From: Mycolicibacterium poriferae
GTDB lineage: Bacteria > Actinomycetota > Actinomycetes > Mycobacteriales > Mycobacteriaceae
Reading direction: 5' to 3'
DNA length: 64,000 bases
Assembly (NCBI RefSeq): GCF_010728325.1
Contig: NZ_AP022571.1
Span: 62,001 to 126,000, forward strand
Shown piece after piece: positions 1 to 9,758 of this stretch (positions are counted from its first letter, which is position 1; each line of letters starts with the position of its first letter). Both the position numbers and the translations under genes were made by a program. The notes under the pieces are model-generated. The model saw nothing but the letters and a program-made list of their open reading frames with translations. It was not told the DNA's origin and ran no database searches.

Positions 1-33
1 AACGACGCCTGGGGCGAGAGGACGTTCACCACG

Positions 34-1185
34 ATGGGCATTCAGTTTCGGCTGGGACCTAACGACCACAAACCGGTCGAAGACTTCCTGTCCCGCGAGC
101 ACGCAGGCACCGAGGCCATCACCCTCGACACCAAGGCTGCGCGTCACCAAGGGGCTGCTGCGGCGGCGGCCGCCGACGCGGGCCTGCAGGTGTACTGGGA
201 GCCCGCAGCGGAGCGGCTGGCCGACGAGGGTTTCGGCCTCGACAAACTCCCGCTGTGGACCGGGCAGCCCTACGATATTGACAACCTCTCCGCTGACCAG
301 GCGGCCCGCGCCGCGCTGGTCGATCTGACCGTTGAGAAGCACCCCGTGCTGGTCACCCACGTCACCGCCCCGCACTTCTATGTGACCGACGAGCGCACCG
401 CTCGCCTCAACGTCGACCTCGCCGAACGCACCCGGCTGGCCGTCGGCAAGGACAAGCCCACCCGGGCCGTGATCACGGTGTCGACCACCGCTCTGGGCCG
501 CCTCGGCATCGATCTCGCCGCCGAATACGCCGGGGCAGGGATCAGCGACGTCGAAATCCGCTTCTCCCCTTTCGGTGGCGACGACGAAGGTATCCGCAAA
601 ATTCGCACCGCCTTTGGGGTCCTTGACCGGTTTCGTGAACATGACCTCACTGTCACGCTGGGGCTGTCGGGCAACATCGGCCGCGCTGCGCTGGCCATGG
701 GTCACGCCGATGCCTACTCAGTCGGCCTGGGGATGCTCGAAAAGGTTAACCACCCCCAAACGATGGCCCGCTACCGCAAGGCCCCCGATCCGGACAAGGA
801 TCAAGGCGGCGGCGCCGCCGGCGGCATTTACCTGCCTCTACTCGGAGCCACCGTATCGGCCAAAGCGGCACGGCAGCTGCTGAGCCACACCGATATTCGC
901 ACTCGCGTCGGGTGTCGTATCGGATCGTGTCGCAACAGCGTGACAGGACCCCTCGACGACCGCCGCGCGCACTACCTGCACTCCCGGTCCAGCGAGGTGG
1001 CCGAGATGCTTCGTCGCCCCGCACCCTGGCGCGGGGCGATGGAAATCGACCGTCTCAACGTGGCGATCGGACTGCGCGAACGCGTCAACGAGCACTACCT
1101 CAGCGACGACGTACACAAACTCGGCACGCGAACCATGCGTAGCCTCATCGACGAGATCCAACACGAACAGCAGCAGGCTTCTTGA
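34..1185 (+). CDS. Conserved hypothetical protein, possible TIM-barrel-like fold
   Basis: This is a 383-residue protein that I do not recognise as a named family. It is soluble, with no signal peptide or membrane segment. Its middle (about 145-260) alternates hydrophobic strands with Gly/Asp-rich turns (AVITVSTTALGRLG, DVEIRFSPFGG, LTVTLGLSGN, ADAYSVGLG), which suggests a beta/alpha barrel. Near residue 300 there is a Cys-rich turn, RVGCRIGSC, which could bind metal. The C-terminus is helical. The start is the ATG at 34, with only a weak purine stretch before it, and the upstream context is cut by the window edge. The gene is not linked to the metal genes by any motif I can see. The coding region is convincing by length and codon use; the function is unknown. 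Confidence 0.75.
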   Translation: MGIQFRLGPNDHKPVEDFLSREHAGTEAITLDTKAARHQGAAAAAAADAGLQVYWEPAAERLADEGFGLDKLPLWTGQPYDIDNLSADQAARAALVDLTVEKHPVLVTHVTAPHFYVTDERTARLNVDLAERTRLAVGKDKPTRAVITVSTTALGRLGIDLAAEYAGAGISDVEIRFSPFGGDDEGIRKIRTAFGVLDRFREHDLTVTLGLSGNIGRAALAMGHADAYSVGLGMLEKVNHPQTMARYRKAPDPDKDQGGGAAGGIYLPLLGATVSAKAARQLLSHTDIRTRVGCRIGSCRNSVTGPLDDRRAHYLHSRSSEVAEMLRRPAPWRGAMEIDRLNVAIGLRERVNEHYLSDDVHKLGTRTMRSLIDEIQHEQQQAS

Positions 1186-1299
1186 AAGGTCGAAGGCCGC
1201 CGGTTTGATGGGCTGTCGCCCTTGGCTGTGGTTCAGTGTCCGTGTCGTACGGCGGGAGTAAATTGTGAACAAGCGATCCAGTCGATAAGGAGCAGCACC

Positions 1300-1533
1300 G
1301 TGGCTGACTACGACGTGCAGTACGACAAAGACTCAGGTGACTGGAGCGCCAAACGCTCCGGTGCAGAAAAAGCTGCGGGACGTTACGACACCCAGGGTGA
1401 GGCGCATGACGCCGCCCGGGGCTTTGCGGAACGAAGCGGCGGCGGCGAGGTTCGAGACCACCGCAAGGACAACAACCAGATTCGGAACACCGACACAATC
1501 GGCAAGAAGGACCCCTACCCACCGAAGGGCTGA
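1300..1533 (+). CDS. Small DUF2188-like protein
   Basis: A 77-residue basic protein with the pattern of DUF2188: a beta strand (YDVQYDKDSGDWSAKR), Gly-Ala linker, a helix carrying ARGFAERSGGGEV, then IRNTDTIGKKDPYPP. These proteins are small, cytoplasmic and of unknown role. The GTG at 1300 is chosen because AAGGAG lies about 8 nt upstream; a longer in-frame reading from 1222 has no such site. It stands alone after the unknown gene at 34-1185 and shows no operator motif. Confidence 0.7.
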   Translation: MADYDVQYDKDSGDWSAKRSGAEKAAGRYDTQGEAHDAARGFAERSGGGEVRDHRKDNNQIRNTDTIGKKDPYPPKG

Positions 1534-1619
1534 CGCGGCAGCGCGGAAGAAACAATAGGGCAACTCGCGCACAGGCCGTCCCGTTCCTCGAGAACGAGCC
1601 GGTCAATCCGGCGGGGTCT

Positions 1620-2036
1620 TCAGGTGCCGAGTGCCTCCCTTTCAAATCGCTCGTCTTCGGCAGCGCTGAAGTCGGCTTGGGCGCCGCGGTAGTCGGCATC
1701 GCGGGCGATGCGGTGTTCGGCGGCTGCAGCACGGTGCTTTTCGGGGTCGCCGATGTTGTCGGCGGCGGCGCGCTCATGGGTTGCGGCGGCCTTTTCGTGC
1801 GCATCACCAGATCGTTCGTGGCGTTCGGCAGCGGAATGGTGCGCTTGACGAGCCCGTTCGTGGGCCTCGTGAGCGCGTTGGGCAGAAAGCTCGGCGTCGC
1901 GGCGCCGCGATCCTGCACCAGCCTTCAAGGCGGCTTGGCGAACCCTTAGCTCGGCTGCACGTGCACCAGCGCGTTCGCCTCGCTGAGCGGAATTGTGGAG
2001 GGATTTATCGGGTTGGCTTTCCGGCATGCGGCGCAC
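1620..2036 (-). CDS. Ala/Glu/Arg-rich helical protein
   Basis: A 138-residue, highly charged protein dominated by Ala, Glu, Arg and His, with repeated short blocks such as AHEARERA-like and HEKAAATHERAAA. It should form one long helix or coiled coil. It has no signal peptide and no membrane segment. A second Met at about 2024 is an alternative start. Similar repetitive helical proteins of unknown role occur in mycobacteria. The opposite strand carries only low-complexity shadow reading frames, so this frame is preferred. Function unknown. Confidence 0.6.
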   Translation of the reverse strand: MRRMPESQPDKSLHNSAQRGERAGARAAELRVRQAALKAGAGSRRRDAELSAQRAHEAHERARQAHHSAAERHERSGDAHEKAAATHERAAADNIGDPEKHRAAAAEHRIARDADYRGAQADFSAAEDERFEREALGT

Positions 2037-2312
2037 CCATCACGTCTTCTCAGCGTCACATTGCTCGGCAAGCGGCACAATCGCCTTGCCCTCAGCATGC
2101 ACCTCATCCGTCGAGACACTCCGGTTATGTCATTAGTCGAGCGAACGACTGTGCTCACAGCCCTGTGCCGAGCGGGGTAGTGTCACCCTCAGGAACGGCA
2201 TCGCGCCGTTGCGTCGCGTCCTGTGGTTAGGACAGTCGAGAAATTAGCTCTTCGCGACTTGTTTACCGCCCCCCTTTTCGCTTCACCTAACGAGCGAAAA
2301 CAGGGTCCGCGC

Positions 2313-2621
2313 ATGGACGACCACGAATGCGCTGCGGGGCTTCGCGCCACCATGGCCGAACTCACCTCACAGTTCTTCAACCCCACCGATATTGCGACCA
2401 CGCTCCACGGAGTGACCAGCGCCGCCGTCGAATTGATCGACGGCGTGGACTACGCCGACGTCCTGCTGATCTCTGGGGCCGACACGTTCCGATCGGTAGC
2501 GGCCACCGGCCAGGTCGCCATCGACCTCGATGATGTTCAGCACCGCTTCCGAGAAGGCCCGTGCCTGGATGCGGCCATCGCGGACGTGGTAACCCGGTGT
2601 AACGGTCCCACCGGCGTCTAA
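2313..2621 (+). pseudogene. Truncated GAF-domain protein (remnant of GAF-ANTAR regulator)
   Basis: The 102 residues from ATG 2313 match the front of a GAF domain of the actinobacterial GAF-ANTAR type: helix ECAAGLRATMAELT, strand DYADVLLISG, and the typical RFREGPCLDAA. Full-length members are about 230-250 residues and end in an RNA-binding ANTAR domain. Here the reading frame stops soon after the GPCLDAA motif with an unrelated tail (CNGPTGV), inside a segment (2598-2640) that looks like the end of a lost mobile element. I infer a truncated, probably inactive gene. A reading from 2223 is possible but lacks family similarity at its start. Confidence 0.6.
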
Positions 2622-2767
2622 GCTAGAGGTTGAGCGTAATTTGCGGTAGGTCGCCGCCTACGACGTAATACACATATCGCCAACACCGGTAGTCAGTCGC
2701 TTTGAATCTGGGCGCCCGCCCTTCTGCTATGTCGCCATGCCGGAACGGCAGTTGGTCGTTCCACCAA

Positions 2768-2786
2768 CTACTATGTGGGTACGTAA
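2768..2786 (+). promoter_or_regulatory. BlaI-type operator upstream of L,D-transpeptidase
   Basis: CTACTATGTGGGTACGTAA, a match to the 19-bp inverted repeat that recurs in this window. It ends 31 nt before the ATG of the transpeptidase at 2818. Confidence 0.6.
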
Positions 2787-2817
2787 TAGCAGGAGCGCGA
2801 CCCGACGGATTGTTGTG

Positions 2818-4089
2818 ATGAAAGTGTTGACTGGACGCCGACAAGTAGTAGCGCTGAGCGTGTTTTCGGCTGTCGCGGTGCTCGTGACGGCATCGCAGAC
2901 GAGTGCGGTCAAGTCTCGGCTGTCGAATACGGTGACTGCGCCCGGTGCTGTGGAGGTTGAGCAGACGCCGCAGGCTGCGCCCGAGCCTCCCGCAATCGAG
3001 ATTCTCCCCAGAACAGGCGCGAGCGATGTGGTCCCTGTCGGAGCAGTGAAGGTGACCGCGACTGTTGGGACCCTGACCGATGTGCGTATGCAGAACGAAC
3101 AGGGCAGGGTTGTTGCCGGTCGAATGGTGGGGGGCGGACGCGCCTGGGAGCCCGCCGAGCCACTCGGATACGGACGGTCCTACAGGCTCAGCGCGACGGG
3201 CCGGGGCTCTGACGCCCGCACCGTCACGTCCATTTCGGAGTTTTCTACCGTCGCGCCGCAATCCCAGGTCGGGGTCAGGCTGGGCATGACTAACGGAGCG
3301 TCGCTGGCAGACGGCGGCGTCTACGGTGTCGGAACCGTGATCGTGGCAACCTTCGACGCCGACATCCCGGACCGAGCTGCGGCCGAATCGCGCCTCCAGG
3401 TCAAAACGTCGCCCCAAGTAGCCGGTTCCTGGATGTGGGTCAACGATCGCAAGGCGCACTGGCGGCCCCGTGAATATTTTCCTTCCGGGACCGAGGTCAC
3501 GGTCAAAGCCGATCTCTACGGCACTGATCTGGGTGGTGGGTTATTCGGAGAACAGGACAAGCAAGTCGGTTTCCGGATCGGGCCATCTCGGGTGGCGATC
3601 GCCGATGACACGACCAAACAGGTCAGTGTCTACGAGAACGGCCGTTTGGTCCGCACGATGCCGACATCGATGGGCAGGGGCGGGACGCAGACTGTTGGGG
3701 GCAAGACGATTGCTTTCTGGACACAGCCTGGGGTTTACACGGTGATGGAGAAACAGAATCCGGTCTTGATGGACTCGTCGACCTACGGATTGCCCGTCGA
3801 TTCTGCATCGGGATACAAGATCAGCGTCCCGCACGCAGTGCGGATCAGTCCCGACGGCATCTACCTCCATGACCGCGAAGCGACGGTGTGGGCGCAGGGA
3901 AACACCAACGTTTCGGCGGGCTGTTTAAATCTGAGCGCGGAAAACGCCGAGTGGTACTACGACTTCGCAAATCCGGGCGATGTTGTCGAGGTCCGCAATA
4001 CCGGCGGCGCCCCGCTGGAACAGTGGCAGAACGGAGATTGGTCTGTGCCGTGGGACGAATGGGTGAGTGGCAGCGCGTTGCGTCCTTGA
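2818..4089 (+). CDS. L,D-transpeptidase with altered active-site motif
   Basis: A secreted peptidoglycan cross-linking enzyme of the mycobacterial Ldt type (423 residues; forms 3-3 links between stem peptides outside the membrane). A signal peptide spans about 1-30 (basic start, hydrophobic VVALSVFSAVAVLV). Two Ig-like domains (about 60-270) precede the YkuD catalytic domain (about 280-400), with MDSSTYGLPVD and the LHD motif. The usual SHGC-x-N is here SAGCLN, so the His just before Gly-Cys is replaced by Ala, while the catalytic Cys remains. Activity may be changed. ATG 2818 is chosen because the signal peptide follows it directly; an in-frame start at 2737 would put the operator inside the gene. 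Likely under BlaI control. Confidence 0.9.
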   Translation: MKVLTGRRQVVALSVFSAVAVLVTASQTSAVKSRLSNTVTAPGAVEVEQTPQAAPEPPAIEILPRTGASDVVPVGAVKVTATVGTLTDVRMQNEQGRVVAGRMVGGGRAWEPAEPLGYGRSYRLSATGRGSDARTVTSISEFSTVAPQSQVGVRLGMTNGASLADGGVYGVGTVIVATFDADIPDRAAAESRLQVKTSPQVAGSWMWVNDRKAHWRPREYFPSGTEVTVKADLYGTDLGGGLFGEQDKQVGFRIGPSRVAIADDTTKQVSVYENGRLVRTMPTSMGRGGTQTVGGKTIAFWTQPGVYTVMEKQNPVLMDSSTYGLPVDSASGYKISVPHAVRISPDGIYLHDREATVWAQGNTNVSAGCLNLSAENAEWYYDFANPGDVVEVRNTGGAPLEQWQNGDWSVPWDEWVSGSALRP

Positions 4090-4109
4090 CCAGTGTGTGA
4101 TAAGCCGCA

Positions 4110-4584
4110 CTACGTGCGCCAGTCCGCGCGGTTCAAGCCTGAGGATCGGTGAACGGCTTCAAGCACGGGGCGGATGACAGTTTGACGGCCTGCTGACCCG
4201 GGGAGCGGAGTGTATCTGTGCCAACGGTAGCGGCAGGCTGCGGTGAGGTAGACGGAGCGCAGCAGGTATCGGCGGGCGAAGGCATCGGACTGATGTCGAC
4301 ATAATTACCGCAAAGGTTTTCGAAACGCCCCCGACATCGAGCCCGGCAGTGATTGGTTCCGGGTGTGCTCCGAATCGTGGTGATGAACAACCAGAATCGG
4401 CAAGCACGGGGACGCAACACGGTGGTTAGATCGACCTCTCCAACGCTCCCTCGCCAAAAGGCGATAAGCATGTGTGCATGTCGCCATGAACCCTGATCCG
4501 CGGTGCACTCCGAACGCTTGAGCGGAGTAGGAAGCCAAGCGAGGGACGCTTGAACGTTGAGAAGAGCTATCGTGGTAGAACTAT
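4110..4584. other. Intergenic region, no supported gene
   Basis: Between the transpeptidase and the DsbA-like gene. The reading frames here are short, arginine-rich or Cys/Pro-rich and lack family features. The only site I support is the operator at its right edge. Confidence 0.5.
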
Positions 4585-4603
4585 TTACGTAGATACACCG
4601 TAG
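4585..4603 (+). promoter_or_regulatory. BlaI-type operator upstream of DsbA-like gene
   Basis: TTACGTAGATACACCGTAG, an imperfect copy of the recurrent 19-bp repeat, 46 nt upstream of the GTG at 4650. Confidence 0.55.
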
Positions 4604-4649
4604 ATTGCTCAGGCTCAGAGAGCGCTGCGGAGCGAAAGGAACTCCCGAC

Positions 4650-5315
4650 GTGAATCCAATGACTCGAATTCTGCTGACTGTGTTTGTAGTCATCACTGCG
4701 GTGATCGGCGCCGGTGTGTACTTTTCAAGTCAAGATGGCGGTACAGCAGGAGCGGGTGGAACACAGGGTGACGGCGAAGCCCAGGTGGTGCGCGAGAACA
4801 GTCATCGCCTCAGTTCCCCGCCCGACAGCGATGTGACCTTTGTCGAATTTCTCGATTTCGAATGTGAAGGCTGCGGCGCGGCGTTCCCCGCCGTTGAGCA
4901 GTTGCGCGCACAGTACGGTCAGCAAGTCACCTTCGTCGCCCGCTACTTCCCGATGCCCGGACACTTCAACGGAGAACGAGCGGCACGTGCGGTAGAAGCA
5001 GCAGCGCAGCAAGGCCAGTTCGAACCCATGTACAAGAAGATGTTCGAGACGCAGAGTCAATGGGGCGAACAGCAGGTCCCGGCAGACGAGGTGTTCCGCG
5101 GATACGCAACCGAACTGGGTCTCGACGTAGCTGCGTGGGATGAGGCGTACAACGCTCCGGCCACACTTGAGCGAATCAAGGACGACATCGCCGACGGCAC
5201 CGCCCTCGGCGTGCAGGGCACGCCTACCTTCTTCGTCAACGGGAAGCAGTTAGATATCAAAACTTACGCCGACCTGGGCGCTGCGATACGAAACGCTCTC
5301 GGCCAGCAAAAGTAG
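4650..5315 (+). CDS. DsbA-family thioredoxin-like oxidoreductase, membrane-anchored
   Basis: A 221-residue extracytoplasmic thiol oxidoreductase. An N-terminal membrane anchor or signal (about 4-25) is followed by a Ser/Gly linker and a DsbA-type thioredoxin fold with active-site CEGC (Cys72, Cys75), a helical insertion (about 105-175) and the cis-proline loop GTPTFFVNG. It probably forms or exchanges disulfides in exported proteins. GTG 4650 has GAAAGGA about 10 nt upstream. TTG 4605 is possible but lies right after the operator. Its place beside copper, oxidase and cell-wall genes suggests a role in folding exported enzymes or in oxidase CuA-site redox chemistry; that is inference. Confidence 0.88.
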   Translation: MNPMTRILLTVFVVITAVIGAGVYFSSQDGGTAGAGGTQGDGEAQVVRENSHRLSSPPDSDVTFVEFLDFECEGCGAAFPAVEQLRAQYGQQVTFVARYFPMPGHFNGERAARAVEAAAQQGQFEPMYKKMFETQSQWGEQQVPADEVFRGYATELGLDVAAWDEAYNAPATLERIKDDIADGTALGVQGTPTFFVNGKQLDIKTYADLGAAIRNALGQQK

Positions 5316-5479
5316 ACAGCGCCTGGCAGGATCCCACCCCGGTTCGGCATATTCGACCGTGACTGTGGAGTGCTACGCCAACACGCCCGGCCTAACCCCG
5401 GGCGCAGTTCTGTAAACGACGGCTCTCACGGCGCCGGCACCAAACCTATTGGCCTTCTCATGGAGCGGTCCCGGGCCGA

Positions 5480-6076
5480 TTAGCTGCCAAGTGAAGGCCC
5501 GGGTTCAGAGCCGGGGTGATTGGCAGCGTTCTTCCGACGGCGCCTGTGTTGCCAGAACGCGATCACACCTCCAAGGGCCAGGCCGACGCCGGCCGCTGTG
5601 AGTACGGATGCTTTGGTGTCCGAACCGGGCGCCGGTACTGACGGCTCATCGGTGCTGGGTGCTGCAGGGGATGGCGCAACTGTGGGTGAAGGCTGTTCGC
5701 CAACGCCGGCAATGGTGAACGAGTACGAGCCGGAGACGGGGTGGCCATCTGCTGAGACCACGCGGTAGCCGACGGTGTACAGGCCGTCGGTGAGCCGGTC
5801 GGGTCCGAGGGCGACAGTGAGGCGCGTACCTTCGACGCTTGCCGAGCCGGACACCCAGTTTCGACCATCAGCGCTGGTAACGGCGACGTCAGCGAACGCT
5901 GGATTGATTTCTTCGGAGAAGTTCAGCACGACGGCGGTCAATGGGGAGGCGACGGTCGCGCCGTTCACCGGATCAGAACCAACCAGTGAGGTGTGCGCGG
6001 CAGCAACCCCGACTCCGGACAGCAAGAACGCCAGCGCCACCAGTGTGGTCATGACGGCGCGCGTGGCCAGGTACAC
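5480..6076 (-). CDS. CopC-domain copper resistance protein, membrane-anchored
   Basis: An exported copper-binding protein of the CopC/YobA family. After a hydrophobic signal (MTTLVALAFLLSGVGVAAA) the mature protein begins with His (AHTSLVGSDP), the usual amino-terminal Cu(II) ligand of CopC. The beta-sandwich (about 28-125) ends with SADGHPVSGSYSF, typical of the family. A Pro/Ser-rich spacer and a C-terminal membrane helix (about 165-185) followed by a basic tail anchor it outside the membrane. GTG 6076 is chosen because AAGGAGG lies directly upstream, though only 3-4 nt away; ATG 6052 is the alternative. No BlaI-type site is visible upstream. Confidence 0.88.
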   Translation of the reverse strand: MYLATRAVMTTLVALAFLLSGVGVAAAHTSLVGSDPVNGATVASPLTAVVLNFSEEINPAFADVAVTSADGRNWVSGSASVEGTRLTVALGPDRLTDGLYTVGYRVVSADGHPVSGSYSFTIAGVGEQPSPTVAPSPAAPSTDEPSVPAPGSDTKASVLTAAGVGLALGGVIAFWQHRRRRKNAANHPGSEPGPSLGS

Positions 6077-6318
6077 GGTCCTCCTTGAGCCTCGTGTCCT
6101 TCGGACCCACCCGGGGTCCGCGCGAATGAGTTTATGTTCCGGTCTGGCAACGCCAAGGTCAGTCACGCCTCTGGTCACTCCTTGAGATGGCAGGTGCTCC
6201 TGCGACAACGATTGCCGCGATGTCGTCGACACGGTGGGCCCCCTTGCGGATGGCCGACGCACTCGGCCACTGAAACATTGCCTGGGCAGGTGAAGGCGGG
6301 CAACGCTACGGTAGCCGG

Positions 6319-7443
6319 CTAGTAGCGGCGCACGTTGTAGATCGGCGCCGACGAGATCGGCGCCACTTTCACCGGAGTGCCGTACGTCGAGGCATGCACC
6401 ATGTTCCCATCGCCAATGTAGATGCCCGCGTGCGAGGCGTCCGAGTAGAAAGTGACGATGTCGCCGGGCTGCACTTCGGCCGTCGCCACGGGTTCTCCGC
6501 CCGCCGCCAGCGCCTGACTAGATCGCGGCAGCGACTTGCCGTTCTGCAGGAACGCCCACTTGATGAGCCCCGAGCAGTCGAACGCATCTGGTCCTGTCGC
6601 ACCCCACGAATAGGGCGCACCCACACGGGTCAACGCCGCCTGCACGACCGCTGCCCCACCGGGCGCATTGGACGGACCCGGCCCCGCCGGCGCTATCGCC
6701 TCGGGCAATGCCATGATGGCGGGGTTTGCCGCTGGTGGGGCCGGCGGCGCGGGCGGCACCGGCCCGGGATCGGCGAGCGCCGCACGCTGGTCGGGAGTCA
6801 GTGCGCGGTAGAGCGCCTCTACTTCTGCTATCTGTGTTCGCAGCCGACTCTGCTTGGATTGCAGGCCTGCGCGGACGGCTGATGCCTGCTCCGCGGCGGT
6901 ACGGGCTGCCAGCGCCGATGACTGCGCCGCGCGCGCTGCGTCGTCGGCCCGGGCCGATGCAGCGCGAAAGGCCTTGATGCGGTCCGACATCTGAGCCGCC
7001 ATCACCTTGCTGGCCGAAAGGTCGTCCAGTAGGCGTTGCGGAGACTCCGCGTTCAGCGCCGCGCTGATTGTGCTGGTGGAACCGCCCATGTACGACGCGG
7101 CCGCCACCTGGTTCACGGCGGTCTGATACTCGGCGAGATTGGCCCGCGCCACGGTCATCGCCTCCAGTTCGGAGCGTTGACGATCCTCAGCCGTGCGCTG
7201 CGCCGCTAGTTTCGCCTCGAGGTCTAGTTCGGCCGAATACACGGCCTCTGTGGTCTGCTCGGCCTCGCGAGAGAGCTCCGTCAAGCGGGCCAGGGCATCG
7301 GAAGCCGGATCGGCCCGCCCGATACCCGCCGAATCGCCGAGTGTCAGTGCCAACACTACCGCCACGACGAGAGCACCCGCCGATCGGCATACTGCGGCAG
7401 GGCGGTTCATCCTCAAAACATCAATCCTCACACGCAGGGACAT
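6319..7443 (-). CDS. NlpC/P60 peptidoglycan endopeptidase, RipA-like
   Basis: A secreted D,L-endopeptidase that cuts stem peptides during cell-wall remodelling and division (374 residues from ATG 7443). It has a signal peptide (hydrophobic VVAVVLALTL), a long helical coiled-coil segment rich in Ala/Arg/Glu (about 50-215), a Pro/Ala linker and an NlpC/P60 domain in the last 110 residues. The catalytic Cys sits in DCSGLIKWAF and the His in DASHAGIYIGDG. This is the order of mycobacterial RipA. ATG 7410 (MNRPAAV) is an alternative start. ATG 7443 abuts the operator at 7444-7462, so either the message is nearly leaderless or 7410 is used. Confidence 0.9.
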   Translation of the reverse strand: MSLRVRIDVLRMNRPAAVCRSAGALVVAVVLALTLGDSAGIGRADPASDALARLTELSREAEQTTEAVYSAELDLEAKLAAQRTAEDRQRSELEAMTVARANLAEYQTAVNQVAAASYMGGSTSTISAALNAESPQRLLDDLSASKVMAAQMSDRIKAFRAASARADDAARAAQSSALAARTAAEQASAVRAGLQSKQSRLRTQIAEVEALYRALTPDQRAALADPGPVPPAPPAPPAANPAIMALPEAIAPAGPGPSNAPGGAAVVQAALTRVGAPYSWGATGPDAFDCSGLIKWAFLQNGKSLPRSSQALAAGGEPVATAEVQPGDIVTFYSDASHAGIYIGDGNMVHASTYGTPVKVAPISSAPIYNVRRY

Positions 7444-7462
7444 CTATGGTCTAGCTACGTAG
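7444..7462 (-). promoter_or_regulatory. BlaI-type operator upstream of RipA-like gene
   Basis: On the minus strand CTACGTAGCTAGACCATAG; the CTACGTAG half is perfect. It directly precedes ATG 7443 and lies 33 nt before ATG 7410. Confidence 0.55.
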
Positions 7463-7638
7463 GTCACGGAAAGATTACGAGCAACCGCGTCCAATGTCCA
7501 CGCGCATGGCAAGGATCATCGTCTGCACGGTTGCATCTCGCGTGCTCCACCGCAAGGAACGCGGTCCAAAAAGCATTCTCCCGCTTCGCCTTCCGGACGA
7601 CTCAAATCGGGGTCCCCCAACGCGCAACTATCGCACAA

Positions 7639-7657
7639 CTACTATGTGCAATAGTAG
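7639..7657 (+). promoter_or_regulatory. BlaI-type operator 1 upstream of ctaE
   Basis: CTACTATGTGCAATAGTAG, a perfect 7-bp inverted repeat (CTACTAT/ATAGTAG) with a 5-nt centre, 48 nt before the ctaE start. Confidence 0.7.
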
Positions 7658-7672
7658 GTAGTGACTCAGTAG
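7654..7672 (+). promoter_or_regulatory. BlaI-type operator 2 upstream of ctaE, overlapping
   Basis: GTAGGTAGTGACTCAGTAG, a weaker copy overlapping the first by 4 nt and ending 33 nt before the ctaE ATG. A tandem site would suit cooperative binding. Confidence 0.4.
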
Positions 7673-8649
<977 letters not shown>

Positions 8650-9067
8650 CATGAAGGCGCGTGGATGTTCAGCCGAGCAACAAAATCGTGATGACCGCCA
8701 ACGATGTACGGGCGGCCCTTGTTCGCTCGCGATTTTTCGGCGGAGGGGTGCCCCTATCCTCTGCCTCGGATTGCCGCATGGTCGGTCCGGCTCATCACTG
8801 TCGTCGTCGTCCCGGCATTCGTCGTGAGTGGTTGCGCTAGGCTTCTACGTAGTCTCTACGTAGAAGGCGCCGTGCTGACCGGGCCCCGCCGGCGCCGCAC
8901 GCCCAGTCACGGAGGTCGTCGGGTCGATGCGCAGCATGCTCCGCGCGAGTGGCACTTGGACTGACCCATCGACTCAACGGGGCGCCCGGAGGGTTCCCCC
9001 GAAGCGGCACATGGACATGGGCGCTGAGCGTTGGCGACGGCGGCGATCTCCGATACTTTGGCCACCG
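8650..9067. other. Intergenic region with one operator
   Basis: Between the ctaE operon and the TlpA-like gene. It holds the operator at 8845-8863 and a GGAGG site before ATG 8927, which is in frame with the next gene. I support no separate gene. Confidence 0.5.
8845..8863 (+). promoter_or_regulatory. BlaI-type operator, perfect palindrome, upstream of TlpA-like gene
   Basis: CTACGTAGTCTCTACGTAG: two perfect CTACGTAG blocks separated by TCT, extended on both sides by TT/AA. It lies 64 nt before ATG 8927. Confidence 0.75.
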
Positions 9068-9688
9068 ATGATACGGCGTTGCACCGCGGCGGGCCTGAGC
9101 GCGTTGCTGCTGGGTGTCGCAGTGTCAGGATGCTCCAGCGGAGACGACGCCGTCGCGCAGGGTGGCACGTTCGAGTTCGTGTCGCCAGGGGGGCAGGTCG
9201 ACATCTTCTACGATCCACCTTTGAGTCGTGGTCGACCGGGGCCGATACGCGGACCCGACCTTATGGACCCCAACCGCACGTTGTCACTCGATGACTTCGC
9301 CGAGCAGGTGGTGGTGATCAACGTGTGGGGTCAGTGGTGTGGTCCCTGTCGGACCGAGATGCCCGAATTGCAAAGGGTGTACGACGCGACCCGAAACGAG
9401 GGGGTCGCCTTCCTTGGTATCGACGTCCGCGACAACAACCGCCAAGCTGCGGTCGACTTCATCGTCGATCGCAAGGTCACCTTCCCATCGATATACGACC
9501 CACCGATGCGCACGATGATCGCCTTGGGCGCGAAGTATCCCACTACCGTGATCCCGTCCACCATCGTCTTGGACCGGTCGCATCGCGTTGCCGCGGTGTT
9601 CCTGCGGGCGCTGCTCGCCGAGGACCTCGAACCGGTGGTCCGTCGCCTCGCCGCCGAGACCGCATCCGGCTCAGGACCCCCGCGGTGA
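9068..9688 (+). CDS. TlpA/ResA-like thioredoxin lipoprotein
   Basis: A 206-residue exported thiol-disulfide reductant. The lipoprotein signal (LLLGVAVSGC, Cys22) is followed by a thioredoxin fold with active site WCGPC (Cys91, Cys94), a central DVRDNNRQAAVDFI region and the cis-proline PSTIVLD. Such proteins reduce apocytochrome c or the CuA cysteines of cytochrome oxidase. ATG 9068 gives a clean signal peptide but has no clear ribosome site. ATG 8927 in the same frame has GGAGG 11 nt upstream and would add a 47-residue basic leader; the start is therefore open. It is followed by CtaG. Confidence 0.85.
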   Translation: MIRRCTAAGLSALLLGVAVSGCSSGDDAVAQGGTFEFVSPGGQVDIFYDPPLSRGRPGPIRGPDLMDPNRTLSLDDFAEQVVVINVWGQWCGPCRTEMPELQRVYDATRNEGVAFLGIDVRDNNRQAAVDFIVDRKVTFPSIYDPPMRTMIALGAKYPTTVIPSTIVLDRSHRVAAVFLRALLAEDLEPVVRRLAAETASGSGPPR

Positions 9689-9758
9689 ACGGCGACCCCG
9701 CCTCGGCTCCACGTCGCCCCTGGGCCCGGCGTACACCCGGGCGCGCCAATGTGACTCG

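Noticed and set aside
1145..1918. A 257-codon minus-strand frame with a Pro/Thr-rich start
   Set aside because: It overlaps the better-supported helical protein gene at 1620-2036 in another frame and has no recognisable domain.
4133..4696. A 187-codon minus-strand frame upstream of the DsbA-like gene
   Set aside because: No family feature, overlaps the operator and the start of the supported gene on the other strand.
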